64,000 nucleotides of DNA, taken from Humulus lupulus. Lineage: Eukaryota; Streptophyta; Magnoliopsida; Rosales; Cannabaceae. Shown piece after piece: positions 31,585 through 43,423 of this stretch. Each line of letters opens with the position of its first letter. The first letter of the stretch is position 1. The position numbers were made by a program, and so were the translations under genes. Location: NCBI RefSeq assembly GCF_963169125.1, contig NC_084802.1, positions 39,640,607-39,704,606 on the forward strand, read 5' to 3'. The notes under the pieces were generated by a model. It was not told where the DNA came from and did not search any database. It saw only the letters and a program-made list of their open reading frames with translations.

Positions 31585-34312
31585 GTGTTACTGTTGCCGA
31601 CGACGCAGGAGTACTTTCCGGCCACCATTTTTAGCCACGCGCCGGACCGTTGGATTCAGAGGCCTCCGAACTATCGACCCACGCGGGAATCTAGAGCTCA
31701 CTCGCCGATTAAACGCCTCAACCACTCGATTTAAGTTCGGCCACCCCGCGACTTCAAAGTTGCGATTCGGCCACCTCGGGCATCCGTTTGCCGATCCGTC
31801 ACCACCATCGTGCTCCTCGTGTTGTGGGCTTCAAAACCCAATAACTTGTTCCTACATCTACCATAGTTGGGTGGTGGGCCCACCACGAGCCACCGCGATC
31901 CACCGTAGACCGACGGTCGAAACTTAGTGTTCGAGGTTCCGAAGTACGTTTTGAGTCTCAGAAAATCATCGTTTGACTTATTGTGGAACCCGATCATTTT
32001 GGTATAATTTCTTTAACCTATATATTTTGATTTAATTGTGATTGATTAGAGTAATTGTTATTATGTGTATTTATGGTATATAATTATATATTATTGATAT
32101 ATGGAATATTTTCTGTAATTTACTGGCTGTCTGGGATTATATATATTTTTGATACAGGTTTTGATTTTGGAATTGTCCACTTTATAGCCGTTGTGCTGTC
32201 TAATTTTCTAGAAAATATTAGATATTAAATCAAGTATAAAAATACATATTTAATTGATTTTATATTAATATGGAAATTATTATGATTAAGTAATTTTAAT
32301 TATTATTGTTATTATTTTGTTAAGTAAATCAAGAATACAGATTCATATATATATATATATATATATGAAAAGTATGATTTATAGTAAACCTATTATCTAA
32401 CCATTATTATTGTATATTAATATTTGAATATTAAAATAATATCAAATATTAGTTTCCTACAGTTATTGATATTTGTAAGACCAGTGAAGTTTGGAGAAAG
32501 TATATTTATTATATCACTGGAATTGATATTATGACTAACTAATAATAATATAAATATTTATATTTATATTATTATCATTATATTGATTATTACAACTTTA
32601 TGTTACAAATATGATTTCTTTTATAAAATGACTATTTGAATATATACATCCATATACGTATTGCTATTGAAGTATTTTGTTATTAATATCGAAATAAGTT
32701 TAATTATAGACGATAATTATTATTGTTGTTAGGATTATAATTATTATTATCATTTATATAGTTTCTGGTATGATTAATATACACTATCAATAGTGTATAT
32801 TTACGGATTAGATAGAATTTAATAAATTATGTGCCTTGAATAGGATTTGTATGGATTTGATTGATTGACTCTTGGTGAGCCGTTTTAAAATAAGCTAAGG
32901 ACCTAAGGTAAGTAAATCTCACCTTTTGTGCTTAAGTGTAAGATGCATGACTACATTGATTGTGTACATCTGATGAGTTAAGTATGGTATGATGATGATG
33001 CATATGATAAGTATGTGAAGAATGGTTATATGAACACCATAAGGGTGTTGTGTGATATGTAATTGATGAATTCTGTGATATGTGAAAGATGTCTTACTTG
33101 GTTAAGAATGATATGAATTATGTGCAAGTATGTGTTCTTATGTTGATGGATATGTGGATTACTCTATGTTCATGATTTGTTATATGTTATGATATATGAA
33201 GCGTTTAAGTTTTTAGGCTGGAAACCTTAGACCTGAGCCATAGCTCTACGTTAAGGTATAACAACGCCACCAACCCAAAGCTTCATGTATTATGACTAAA
33301 GATGTTTTGAGTTATATGAGATGTGATACAATGCCTTGATTGAATACCATCAACATCAGTCATGAACACGAACATTGGCATTTCAGCATCAGCATGTATG
33401 CATGGCATGTACAGTTATGTGATATAAGACCATGCATATGAATATGAGAAAAGTTATGAAATGTCTTGAAAAGTCTTATGTAAAGTTAAACATTTTAATG
33501 ACACAAGGCTTAAGCAAAGTGATAATAAGATGTTTAAAAAGGGTGCCACTGTTTTGATGAAGCAATCAAGTAAGTTCAGTAAAGAAGACGGAAGTCTATA
33601 AGACTTATAGTGGCTGCCCACTAGTGTGGGCTAGGTCAGAGTTGACCATTCAGATATGTTTGCCATGTTTCCGTCTTTCTCCTCCATATGTGTAATAAGT
33701 ATGGCAGCTATGGCAACGATGAAATGAGCGTTATGATGAGCCTAGCTGAGATGATGGCTAGCCGGAGCAGAACCCATGGGATTCTATATGATATGTGTAA
33801 CAAGCCCTGCAGGCATTGGCTGAATCAAACAGTGTGCACAAGTGATATTGGGCCCATAAAAATGTGAAACTAAAAGAAAGAGCATAAAAGTAAAGTTTGA
33901 AAGTGCATGAGCAATAAATGAAATGCATAAGTATATAAGTCAGCATATTAGTATATGTGCACTACAAACTCACGACATTCATGTGTATGTGTATGCATGA
34001 GATTTGCTTACTGAGCGTTAGCTCATTATGTTATTTTCCAACATTTTTCCAAGTGTGGCTTTAGCTGTTGAGCAACTTGTGGAGCACGGACTCAGTAGCA
34101 ATGCAATAATGGTTTAGAGTTTTCATATGGCTGCCTTAAATTTAAAGTATTCATACGTGTAATAATTTCTTCTAATAAGTTTATATAAAAGTTTAAATTT
34201 TTCTGTATTTCTTCGTATCATTTTATTTAATTCTTTTGGTCAAGTGCCTTACATACTCGTAAACCCTAGAATTACGAGTATGTGGCAGACGTACCCTACC
34301 TTAGGGACGTTT
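31179..34312 (+). mobile_element. Solo LTR, about 3.1 kb, inside the gypsy LTR
   Basis: Starts TGTAATATCC and is bounded by TSD GGCCG (31174-31178 and 34313-34317). The uninterrupted site can be read at about 37470 in the right LTR. The right end CTTAGGGACGTTT lacks the expected terminal CA. The left part holds a GC-rich leader-like section and a (CT)n run. No gag or pol is seen. The length and the conserved TTAGG.ACGTT end suit a large gypsy LTR of another family. The TSD borders lie in a GGCCG-rich tandem region, so they may shift by a unit. Confidence 0.75.
31520..31582 (+). repeat. (CT)n microsatellite, about 31 units
   Basis: An uninterrupted CT run of 62-63 bases within the 3.1-kb LTR. 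Pure runs of this length are usually young and length-variable. Confidence 0.95.
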
Positions 34313-34965
34313 GGCCGGGAATGGCAAAGGGCCGGGAACGGCGTTAGGCACGTTGAGTGCAAAGCCGAGTACGGCAAGGGGCCGGGAGCAGCGTTGAGCA
34401 TGTGGGGTGCGAGTTGCCAGGGCGAGTCCCTAAAAGGATACCTGGGATATCCTCACGGCGTGGTCCGCGAACCCAGGGCTTGGTAAACGCCTGGGACGGC
34501 TAGGTCGTATGTGTTTAGCCCATTGGTGGCCTGTTTATATGCTTGATATATGTATTGCATATGTTATCTGTTTGTGGGTTTTCTTGCTGGGCTTCGGCTC
34601 ACAGATGCTCTGTGGTGCAGGTAAGGGTAAAGAGAAGGCCAACCAACCGTGAGTGTAGCAGGCATGGGGCGGCGTGTACATGTTTGGCCAGCCTGGCTGC
34701 CACAGCCAGAGGATTTTGGGAGATGTTTTTAAATAAACCTAAGTTTTGTCGTTTAGTCGACTTGGTTCAGTTTATATATTGTAAATGTTTCTAAACTGTG
34801 TGTTTGGGATCCCAAGTGTAAAACTTTTTATGATTTTCTATGGAAACTATTAATCCTAGAGTTTATCCTCTGCTTATGGCTTAATTACACTATTTGACCT
34901 AAAACATCGATTAGCGAGTTAAAAGCACGTTTTTAAACTCACTTAGTAATGGCTCTAAGGAAGTA

Positions 34966-35933
34966 AAAACAGGCAGAAAGTGGGCGGACTTGGTATACCT
35001 ATCCACAATCACCCACACCGAGTCATGCTGTCCCACAGAGACCCCACCTTCACTTCCAAGTTTTGGGAGAGTCTGCAGAAGGCTATGGGCACGTAGTTAC
35101 GGTTTAGTACCGCTTATCGTCCTCAGACGGATGGGCAGTCTGAGAGGACGATTCAGATATTGGAGGATATGTTGCGAGCCTGTGTGCTTGATTTTGGGGG
35201 ATCGTGGAGTAAGTATCTCCCTTTGATCTAGTTCTCGTACAGCAACAGTTATCAGGCGACTATCGGAGTGGCTCCGTACGAGATGCTTTATGGAAGGAAG
35301 TGTAGGTCACCTATTCATTGGGATGAGACAGGTGAGAAAAGATATCTGGGTCCAGAGATGGTTCAGAGGACCAATGAGGCAGTTGAGAAGATTAGAGCGC
35401 GTATGCTCGCCTCCCAGAGTCAACAGAAAAGTTATTCAGACCTAAAACATAGGAGTGTGGAGTTTCAAGTTGGTGATCATGTGTTCCTTAGGGTTTCACC
35501 CATGAAGGGTGTGAAACGGTTTGGTGTTCGGGGCAAGTTGAGCCCTAGGTTTATTGGCCCCTTTGAGATTCTGGAACGAGTTGGGGAGGTAGCTTACAGA
35601 TTAGCGATGCCTCCAGCTTTATCAGGGATTCATGATGATTTCCATGTATCCATGCTCCAGCAGTATATGTCAGATTCGACGCATGTGCTAAGTTTTGAGA
35701 ATCTGGAGCTTGATCAGGATTTGTCCTATGAGGAGAAGTCGGTTCAGATTCTTGGCTGAAAAGATAAAGTCTTGAGAAACAAGACCATCGCCTTGGTGAA
35801 GGTGCTATGGAGAAACAGCAAGATTGAGGAGGCGACGTGGGAACGTGAGACAGAGATAGGGGAGCGGTACCCCGAGTTGTTCAGGTAATTTCGAGGACGA
35901 AATTTCTATAAGGAGGGGATAGTTGTAACGATC
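34966..35933 (+). pseudogene. Gypsy integrase C-terminal fragment
   Basis: Begins in mid-integrase (HRDPTFTSKFWESLQ). It holds the third catalytic acid of the DDE core in QTDGQSERTIQ, then the GPY/F-type region (KLSPRFIGPFEILERVG) and a terminal stretch with chromodomain-like or tail motifs (EEATWERE, YPELF). Stops at about 35098, 35230 and 35759 interrupt it. The mature protein would insert gypsy cDNA. This stub lacks the zinc domain and the first two acids and cannot act. Confidence 0.88.
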
Positions 35934-38109
35934 CGAATTTGCTAATCGGGCTTAGGGCCTTGATTAGTGTGCCTGGAGGGCAATAAATGATTTAATATGC
36001 TAATATGTGGATTTATGTGAATATATGATAATAATGCATGTTTAGTTGAGTTAAATGTTCATGTGGGCCCCTTCAGGGTATTAAGGGCATAAATGAGATA
36101 GATGTGATAAATATGATAAATGCTATATATATATATGTGATATGTCTGTGCAGCACGATCCGAAACAGTCCTGGGGAGCGGTTAGCCAGAAAGTCACAAC
36201 GAGGTTGAGAATCTGACTCGGGGCGAGTCGAGGGATAATTTGGGGATTTGATATATTATGGGGTTATCGGGTTAAGGAAATAAATATTTGGAGATATATT
36301 TGAGGATAGAATGTCTAGGAGGGAATATTGGGGAAATTTACCATTTTGCCATCGGGGACGTTTTGGTACCCCGAGCCTTGAGGTAACCACATAGACTTAA
36401 GTTAAATAAAACAAAACTTAGAATTGTGTAGAGCATTTAGAAACCGACTCTTTCCCTTTCTCTCTCTCGAGGTGGTCATTCTTCTTCTCTCCATTTGAAG
36501 ATTGGGAGAATTCTTGGTGGAATCAAGAATAAGGTCTAAGGAGTTCAGCTGGGAATTTAGGGAGCTTGGAGCTTGGAGCATAAAGGGCTGGTTCTAAGGT
36601 TTAATTCAGCAAGGAGTAAGCTTAAATTATAAAGATTATGTGTAGAATTGCAGCTAGTTTGCTAGAGTTTGCATGTTAGTTAAGTTTGGCTTGTTCTTGA
36701 GTGTTTTAGTTGAGTTTTGGAGCAGATTTTTAATGGGTTTTTGATGTTGATATTGAGCTGGTATGTTGTGTTAATTATCAGGGATTGCTAGCTAAGTTTC
36801 AGGGTCAATTGGCTTGAGGAAATATAGAAAATTGGTGAAGAATTCTGGGTTTGGAGGTGAGGGCCGCGGCCCTAGGAGGGGCGCACCGCGGCCCATGCGC
36901 GCGCGCGACCATGGGAGGCCGAGAAGTTCATGCGCGCCGTGGCGCTTGGTGTGCGCGCTGCGGCCTGTGCGTGTTGCAGGGTAGTGCTAGCCTCTGTTTT
37001 GAGGCTAGCCGTGACGCCTGAGGGTGGGGTCGCGGCTCTTAGTGCCAGGTTGTGTTTTTAAGGGTGTTTAAGCTTAGGAATTCAATGGTTAAGGCTCGGG
37101 ATGGATTTTATCACCCGGATTGATGGAATTCAAGGTTCAGGAGGTTAGGGTTATGGCTCGAAGATATTTAATGAATTAGAACTTGATGGATGGATATTGT
37201 TAATGTGTTGTGACTAGGGTTTCGGCGAGGCTCAAATTAGAGGACTGTGCTCGGGACGTCGGTGCTCGGAAAGCTTGGGACTCAGGTAAGAAAACCCTTG
37301 TTCCCATAGAGCTTGTATGCAAAGCTGAGCCCAATGTGTTTAAACTGCAGGGCGTAGCCCTTTATCTGAATTTGCTAGAATTCTGTACTTGCTTGCTATG
37401 CTATAAATGTTATTATGTGAATGTTCGGCAAGAGCCGGGAACGGTGTAGACTGAGAATGGCAGGGGCCGGGAACGGCGTTAGGCACGTTGAGTGCAAGGC
37501 CGAGTACGGCAAGGGGCCGGGAGCAGCGTTGAGCACGTGGGGTGCGAGTTGCCAGGGCGAGTCCCTAAAAGGATACCTGGGATATCCTCACGACGTGGTC
37601 CGCGAACCCAGGGCTTGGTAAACGCCTAGGACGGCTAAGTCGTATGTGTTTAGCCCATTGGTGGCCTGTTTATATGCTTGATATATGTATTGCATATGTT
37701 ATCTGTTTGTGGGTTTTCTTGCTGGGCTTCGGCTCACAGATGCTCTGTGGTGCAGGTAAGGGTAAAGAGAAGGCCAACCAACCGTGAGTGTAGCAGGCGT
37801 GGGGCGGCGTGTACATGTTTGGCCAGCCTGGCTGCCACAACCAGAGGATTTTGGGAGATGTTTTTAAATAAACCTAAGTTTTGTCGTTTAGTCGACTTGG
37901 TTCAGTTTATATATTGTAAATGTTTCTAAACTGTGTTTTGGGATCCCAAGTGTAAATTTTTTTATGATTTTCTATGGAAACTATTAATCCTAGAGTTTAT
38001 CCTCTGCTTATGGCTTAATTATACTATTTGACCTAAAACCTCGATTAATGAGTTAAAAGCACACTTTTAAACTCACTTAGTAACAGCTCTAAGGAAGTAG
38101 GGCGTTACA
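35934..38109 (+). repeat. Right gypsy LTR, 2176 bp, intact
   Basis: TGTAACGATCC to GGGCGTTACA, adjacent to TSD GTAGC. It contains a GC-rich GCCGCGGCCC block (36860-37030), CAGGTAAGAAAAC (37284) and the conserved CTTGCTGGGCTTCGGCTCAC block (37718) with GTGCAGGTAAG after it. Confidence 0.92.
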
Positions 38110-38939
38110 GTAGCATTCGGATTTGTATCAGTATCAAGAGTCCCTTTTTTATTTTCCTCTTGAGTAACCAAATGAAAGACACGATTCACTTCAGGCAATG
38201 GATCCATTAACAAAATACTGCCACGAACTTGAGAGAACTGATCGGAAAGCCCCATTAAAAAGGACATAATGTATTCCATGTGATGGTGTACTTGTGGTGG
38301 TTCTTGCAGCTTCTTGACACCACCACAAGTACAACCATTACATGTGCAAGAAGGGCGGTAATTGGAGAGCTCTTCCCAAACAGTTTTCAGCCTTGTAAAA
38401 TACATACCCACGGTCTGAGCATCTTGTTTCAAATTCATCAAACTTTTTCTTAGATTGAATATGTGTGGCCCATTTCTCTGATGGAATCTAACTTTCAGAT
38501 CAGTCCAAATAGTGGCAGCTGATTCATCATAAAGAATGCTGGAAGAGATTTCTTTAGATACAGAATTCAAAATCCAGGAGATAACAATGTTATTGTTTCT
38601 AATCCAGGCATTGTGAAGTATGTAATCAGATGGTGGAGGTTTGGGAATAGTGCCATCAAGAAACCCTAATTTATTCTTGATAGATATCGATAATTGCATA
38701 GCTCTACTCCAAGACACATAGTTATCTTGACCAGTCAAGAGCTGAGACACAAGAATATTACCTGGATTATCTCCATGATGAAGGTAATAAGGATTCGTGG
38801 GATCTTCCAGAAAGCTTTTTGGATTGGTCATTTGATTACTTTGATTCCCATGGATGATGGGGTCTGGCGGAGCTTCAGCAAATCGTGGAGTTGATTCTCC
38901 AGTTCCTTCTGGCATGGGTGTTTGATCATCAGTGGACAT
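38110..38939 (-). pseudogene. Copia A gag, N-terminal part, cut by gypsy insertion
   Basis: Starts at ATG 38939 (MSTDDQTPMPEGTGES), 200 bases after the PBS. It carries the copia-type gag signatures NYVSWSRAMQLSI and LGFLDGTIPKP, then a UBN2-like region (YFTRLKTVWEELSNYRP, CTCNGCTCGG). The frame runs intact for 275 codons to the gypsy junction (TSD GTAGC) and resumes at 29298. Gag forms the virus-like particle in the cytoplasm. It is disrupted here only by the insertion. Confidence 0.88.
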
Positions 38940-39141
38940 GATGAACAGAAGAAAAAAAAACGTGAGTCAAGAACAGAACCGAATGCGGGAGAACAAGAAC
39001 GGAACGGGATGAAAGTCAAGAACGGAAAAATGAAACATAGGAACAGAGTGTTCGAGGAGAAGAGGAGGAAGCACGACAAAATGAAGAGAAGGAAGAAGAA
39101 ATGTTTAGGATCGATCAGGGAACTTTCCCGGGTTGATACCA

Positions 39142-39342
39142 TATTACGGAAAGGTAAATGAGACAAAAGAAGGAAAAATAGTCTTATTGAATTGATTAAA
39201 AAATATACAGAGTAGTGAGCATATTTATATAAAAGCGTAAGAGACTAGAACAATCCAGCTATACATAACAAACTATTAACCAACTCAGCCTATATTCAGG
39301 GAAATAGTTTTTACAGTTAAGTATAATATTTAGACTCTATTA
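39142..39342 (-). repeat. 5' LTR of copia A with PBS
   Basis: 201 bp. Its minus-strand end CCGTAATA is followed without spacer by TGGTATCAACCC (39141-39130), a tRNA-iMet-type PBS. Confidence 0.92.
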
Positions 39343-39347
39343 TATGT

Positions 39348-39770
39348 AGACTCGGATTACACAGGTAGGCATTGACATTAGAAAGCCCATTCATGTATAT
39401 GTCTTTATGTTGTTCAGGACTGCTGTTAGTTGGAAATCAGTTCTTCAATCGGTGGTAACCTTAATAACGACTGAGTATATTGTTGTCACAGAAGCAGTTA
39501 TAGAAATAATGTGGCTGAAAAGGATAACTAGAGAGCTTGGAGTACAGCAAGAAAAAATGAAGTTATATTACTACAATCAAAGCGCAATCCATATTGAAAA
39601 AGCACCAAGTTTTAGTGTATTAATGTAATGCTTCCTTTTGTGAGAGATATCATCTTAACTAGTGAGAGTAGAAGATATCTACCAATGACACAAAACCACG
39701 TATATGATCACAAAGACGCTTCCCAAAAACAAGTTCAGCTATAGCCTAGACTTGATTCGAGTAAAGAAGC
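39348..39770 (+). pseudogene. Copia RNase H relic (another element)
   Basis: A plus-strand relic begins at the TSD (YVDSDYTG, typical of RNase H). It continues with TAVSWKSVLQSVV, MWLKRITRELGV and QSAIHIEKAPSF, and after a stop VRVEDIY and LPKNKFSYSLDL, i.e. the last part of a copia polyprotein. Several stops are present. Copia A therefore inserted within or at the edge of an older, opposite-oriented copia copy whose upstream part (left of 25480) I cannot recognise. Confidence 0.7.
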
Positions 39771-40795
39771 TAAGAGGGGGCAGCAGTTTTTTGAAACGTG
39801 GTAAAGAATTGTTTAAAAGTGTCACTCAAATTCGAAGTTTTGGATGAATGGACAGAGAATTGGTGATGTCGCGCCATTTTTAAGAAACGACCTTGACAGT
39901 AGCAAGGTGGCACTGCAGCGCCATTATTGGGGCGTTGCAACACCAGATGCACCACAACTCCTTGGAAACAAAGTTGGCATTGTGAGGCTAGATTGTTGTG
40001 GCATCAAAGAGCCAGATATCGAACCAAAAATCAGGGCCTACACTAAAATTGGAGGCCCAAGTTTAATGAAATTAGAACCTCCAATACAAGTAAATTTTTT
40101 ATTTTGGTATATAAAAATGATATTTTTCTAAAATGTATATGGAGTAGTGTTATTTTGAAAATTTTGGGACAACTATTTAATTGGGACCTATACTAGACTA
40201 GGGCCTGCCCAAACCAAAATGATCGGAAGTCAGAAACATGTCAACGAAACAGCGTATTCTCGCCTCATAGAGCCCAAATAGGGAAATTGTTAAATGAAGT
40301 AACGACTATATAGTAAATAAATCATTTTTCTAAAAGTTACACATAGTATTGTAAATTTCAAATAAAAAAATTAAAAAATACGAAATTTTTAAAAAATTAC
40401 AAAAATACAGATAAATAGTTTGTAACAGTTCTATAATCTTCTGTTACAATTTTCCATTTAATCTGTAAATATTGTTTACAAAATTGTAATATACCGTTAC
40501 AAACTTGTAAACTTTAGTTAGAAATTTATAAACTTTTGTTACAAAAAAGTTGTATTGTTACAAATTTTTAAACTTTGTTTACAAAAATATATTCGAATTT
40601 ATGATTATGCCCCTCCGTGTTTTTGTAATTTTTTCTAGATTCTATATTTTTAGTATTTTTTTTTAAGATCTTAGGAATTTTTGTGAATTTCCCATTATTT
40701 AATGTCTTCTTGATTACTAAATTAGTTAGATTTGATTATGTACTCATTGGGTTTGGAGTTCTAATGTATTGATACTATTATGTTCATTATATATG
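39771..40795. other. Spacer without gene
   Basis: Unassigned sequence. From about 40300 it is AT-rich with repeated TTGTTACAAA-type words. No coding region is supported. The last nine bases (TTATATATG) are the left TSD of the next element. Confidence 0.4.
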
Positions 40796-41090
40796 GAGAA
40801 GTTTGCATAAATATGGAAAAAAATAAACATAGTTTCTATATTTATGGGAAAAAAATAATTTTATAAAATATGGTAAGTTTTGAAAAAAAAAATTAATATG
40901 GTAATTTCATATAATATAAAAATTAATTACCATAATCATAAATACGCAAAACTTTCTCTTTTCTTCTTTCTTCCTTTCTTCTCTCTCATTTGGTTCTCTC
41001 ACCTCAGCCATCCACCGGCAATGTTACCTCTGCCTCCATCCCCGCCCCCGCCCCCACCCCTAACGACTACGTACCTCCCCCTCTGGTTCT

Positions 41091-41644
41091 TCTTCTTCAG
41101 ATCTAGTTTTATTTTTATTTGATTTGTTCTTCTTCTACTTTTTCACATCAAGTTTCGCAATTTCAAATTTGTTTTTGCATTTCATATTTTATTTTTTTTC
41201 CTTATAAACGTAACTATAATTGGTTACAATCACGACCTGTTCTGATTTCTGGGTTTTTTTTTTCAAGATCTGTTTAAGTAACCGGGTACAATGATGTCTG
41301 ATTCTTTTTATTCATAACTGATATTTTTTTAGATCTAGTTGTAACTAGTTACAATATCTCCCCGTCTTCTTCTTCTTCTTTTTCTTCAGTTCTAGTTTTA
41401 TTTTTATTTTCTTTGTTCTTCTTCTTCTTTTTCACATCTGGTTTCGTCATTTCAAATCTATTTTTGCACTTCATATTTATTTTTTTTCCTTCTAAACGTA
41501 ACTGTAACCGGTTACAATTACGATCTATTCTGATTTCTGTTTTTTTTTTCTTTCCAAATCTGTTTAAGTAACCATGGACAATGGCATCTGATCATTTTTA
41601 TTCATAAGTGACATTTTTTTAGATCTAGTTGTAACTAGTTACAA
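41091..41644 (+). repeat. Tandem duplication, period 290 bp
   Basis: Two copies (about 41091-41354 and 41381-41644). Each runs from a TTC-rich start through CTAGTTTTATTTTTATTT and TCTGTTTAAGTAACC to GATCTAGTTGTAACTAGTTA. The corresponding palindromes start at 41341 and 41631, 290 bases apart. Confidence 0.8.
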
Positions 41645-42181
41645 TAACGATCAATATGTATATATATATATTTAGATCTAATTTTCAATGCAGGTCTAGA
41701 TAAGTAACTAGTTACCATTGTAATTTTTTTTTTTCATATCTATTTTTTTTTCAAACCTAGCTATAACCAGTTACGATTATGATCATTTTAGATTTTTGTT
41801 TGGATCTTATTTGTTTTTAGGTTTGGCTAGGTATCCGGTTACCATCGCAACTATTTTTTTTTCATATATATTTTTTTCAAACCAAATTGTAACCAATTAC
41901 CTTCACGATCAATTTAGTTTATTTTTTCGTATAAGTTTTTTTTCTCCAAATCTCACTAAGTAACTAGTTACAATTCAACTGTTATTTTGATAATAATACA
42001 TTACTAAAAAATCAAAATTATTTTTATAGTTGTAACTAGTTACTAAAACACCACTTAAAAAATAAAACTAATTTTTATAGATATAACCAGTTACCACACA
42101 TCACTAAAAAAATTGACAGTGGAAAATGATCACTACCACAAAAAAAATATCAAAATTGTTCTAATAATGGTAACCGATTAC
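41213..42181. repeat. Array of GTAACYRGTTAC palindromes
   Basis: At least 14 exact or near copies of a 12-base palindrome. GTAACTAGTTAC starts at 41341, 41631, 41704, 41960 and 42032, and GTAACCGGTTAC at 41504. Variants occur near 41278, 41570, 41763, 41831, 41889, 42083 and 42170. Spacing is irregular at 50-130 bases. Weaker copies continue at 42945-43130 in the neighbouring element. Confidence 0.8.
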
Positions 42182-42506
42182 ATCGGAGAAAATGTTGATT
42201 GAAGAAAATAAAAAATAGAAGAAAATAATAAAACAAAACATTTTTCAATGTCTAAACAAAAAATAAATTAAAAATAATACCTAAAATTACTGAAATACCC
42301 TCACAAAAATTCAAAATTAGCCAAAATAATCTTATATAATTAAATATGGTATTACTAATAAATTATTACACAAATATAGAAAAACAAATCCCATAAAAAA
42401 GTAAGAAAATCATAAAATACCATATAAAATGCACATACAAAAAATATCATATTTATAAAAGATTAGAAAATTTTCTCATATTTCATATAAATTCCTCTTA
42501 TAAATG

Positions 42507-43423
42507 CAACTGTAACGTGAATGCTAAATTTGAAACAAAAGTTATTAGATATTGGGATTTCCCCACAAATATAAGAATTTTAGGAGCTGTTTACATTAAT
42601 ATGGGAAAAACAGTATTGGTAAAAATTTATTCGAAACCACCTATTTAAACATTTATATGGAACTTAATTCTCATATTTCATAATAAATTCTAAAAAAAAA
42701 TCCTAAAATAACTTTCATCATCCTCTCTCTAGAACGTTGTTCTTCGACCAGTGAACCATTAGCTAATGTTACTCACACAGCCACTGACCACCACCTTCGT
42801 CGCTCACCCAACCCTCTACCACCATCATCATTGTCTTTATCAACAATCTTCTTCTCCTTTTGATTTTTTTTTCCCAACAACTACAATCCTCTTCAATGGT
42901 TTTTCTTTTTATATTTTAAATTCTTTTTCCTAGATATGGCTTAAATGACTAGTTATCATCGCGTTCTAATATATATATATATATATAGTCGGTTATCAAT
43001 ATTGAAAATATAAGTAATCAATTAGCATGTAATCTGAAACTAAGAATAATGGTAACTAATTACTATGAAATGTGTTTAATTTTTGGGTAACTAATTATTC
43101 ATATTACTGCAAATATAGGTAACTAAACCATGAAATCTAAAATTAAGAAAAATAATAATTGATATTGCAATAAATAGTTACTATTATCAAATTATTTGGT
43201 TTTTATTTATTGATTTTTTTTATAAATATTTGTGAGAAGGTTGATTTTTTGTTTTTTGTTTTTTGGTAGTGATATAATATATTTGTACTAAAATATTGTA
43301 TTACTATCTAAAAAATTTAATACTGTCACAAATATTTGATATTGCATTTGAAATTCCGTTTTTAATAATTACCAAATTAATTAAATAAAGTAGTTTTAAT
43401 TAAGATACATAATAGCAATTGAA
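42507..43423. mobile_element. Probable second, diverged MULE-like element
   Basis: From about 42573 the sequence GGAGCTGTTTACATTAATATGGG resembles the left end of the element at 40796. Again it is followed by an AT-rich part, a CT-rich leader-like part (42710-42900) and degenerate palindromes (GGTAACTAATTACT near 43050). No right end or TSD was found, and no gene. Confidence 0.4.

Larger units (their letters stand above)
29299..34965 (+). repeat. Left gypsy LTR, interrupted twice and end-truncated
   Basis: Matches 35934-38109 with few substitutions once the insertions at 29641-29971 and 31179-34312 are removed. Homology stops at about 34965 after GCTCTAAGGAAGTA, so the terminal GGGCGTTACA is missing and the adjacent PBS is gone. 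Confidence 0.88.
29299..38109 (+). mobile_element. Ty3/gypsy deletion derivative nested in copia A
   Basis: Flanked by TSD GTAGC (29294-29298 and 38110-38114). Each LTR starts TGTAACGA.CC; the right one ends GGGCGTTACA, while the left has lost its last 10-12 bases. The left LTR is split by a Cassandra LTR and a 3.1-kb LTR. The interior is only 968 bp (34966-35933), holding the end of pol and a polypurine tract (AAGGAGGGGATAG). PBS, gag, protease, RT and most of integrase have been deleted. The left LTR tail and the interior join abruptly at about 34965. Confidence 0.92.
25485..39342 (-). mobile_element. Copia element A, complete but nested and decayed
   Basis: 201-bp LTRs at 25485-25685 (3') and 39142-39342 (5') differ at about six positions. 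A perfect TSD TATGT lies at 25480-25484 and 39343-39347. On the minus strand the 5' LTR is followed directly by a tRNA-Met PBS (TGGTATCAACCC), and the polypurine tract GAAGGGGG abuts the 3' LTR. The LTR ends are TAATAG..CGTAATA, not the usual TG..CA. Without the gypsy insertion at 29299-38109 the element is about 5.0 kb, a normal copia size, with gag-PR-IN-RT-RH in order. Confidence 0.93.
40796..42497. mobile_element. Non-autonomous MULE-like element, 1702 bp
   Basis: Ends are GAGAAGTTTGCATAAATATGG and, in reverse complement, GAGGAATTTATATGAAATATG, with further inverted similarity inward. The flanking 9-mers are TTATATATG and TTATAAATG (8 of 9), the TSD size of Mutator elements. The interior is non-coding: a CT-rich leader-like stretch (40960-41110), a 290-bp tandem duplication, and an array of palindromes. 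The small frame at 40880-41122 has no recognisable domain. Confidence 0.62.

Noticed and set aside
31731..31997. 88-codon minus-strand frame
   Set aside because: It lies in the leader-like GC-rich part of a solo LTR next to the CT run; no homology and no partner exon.
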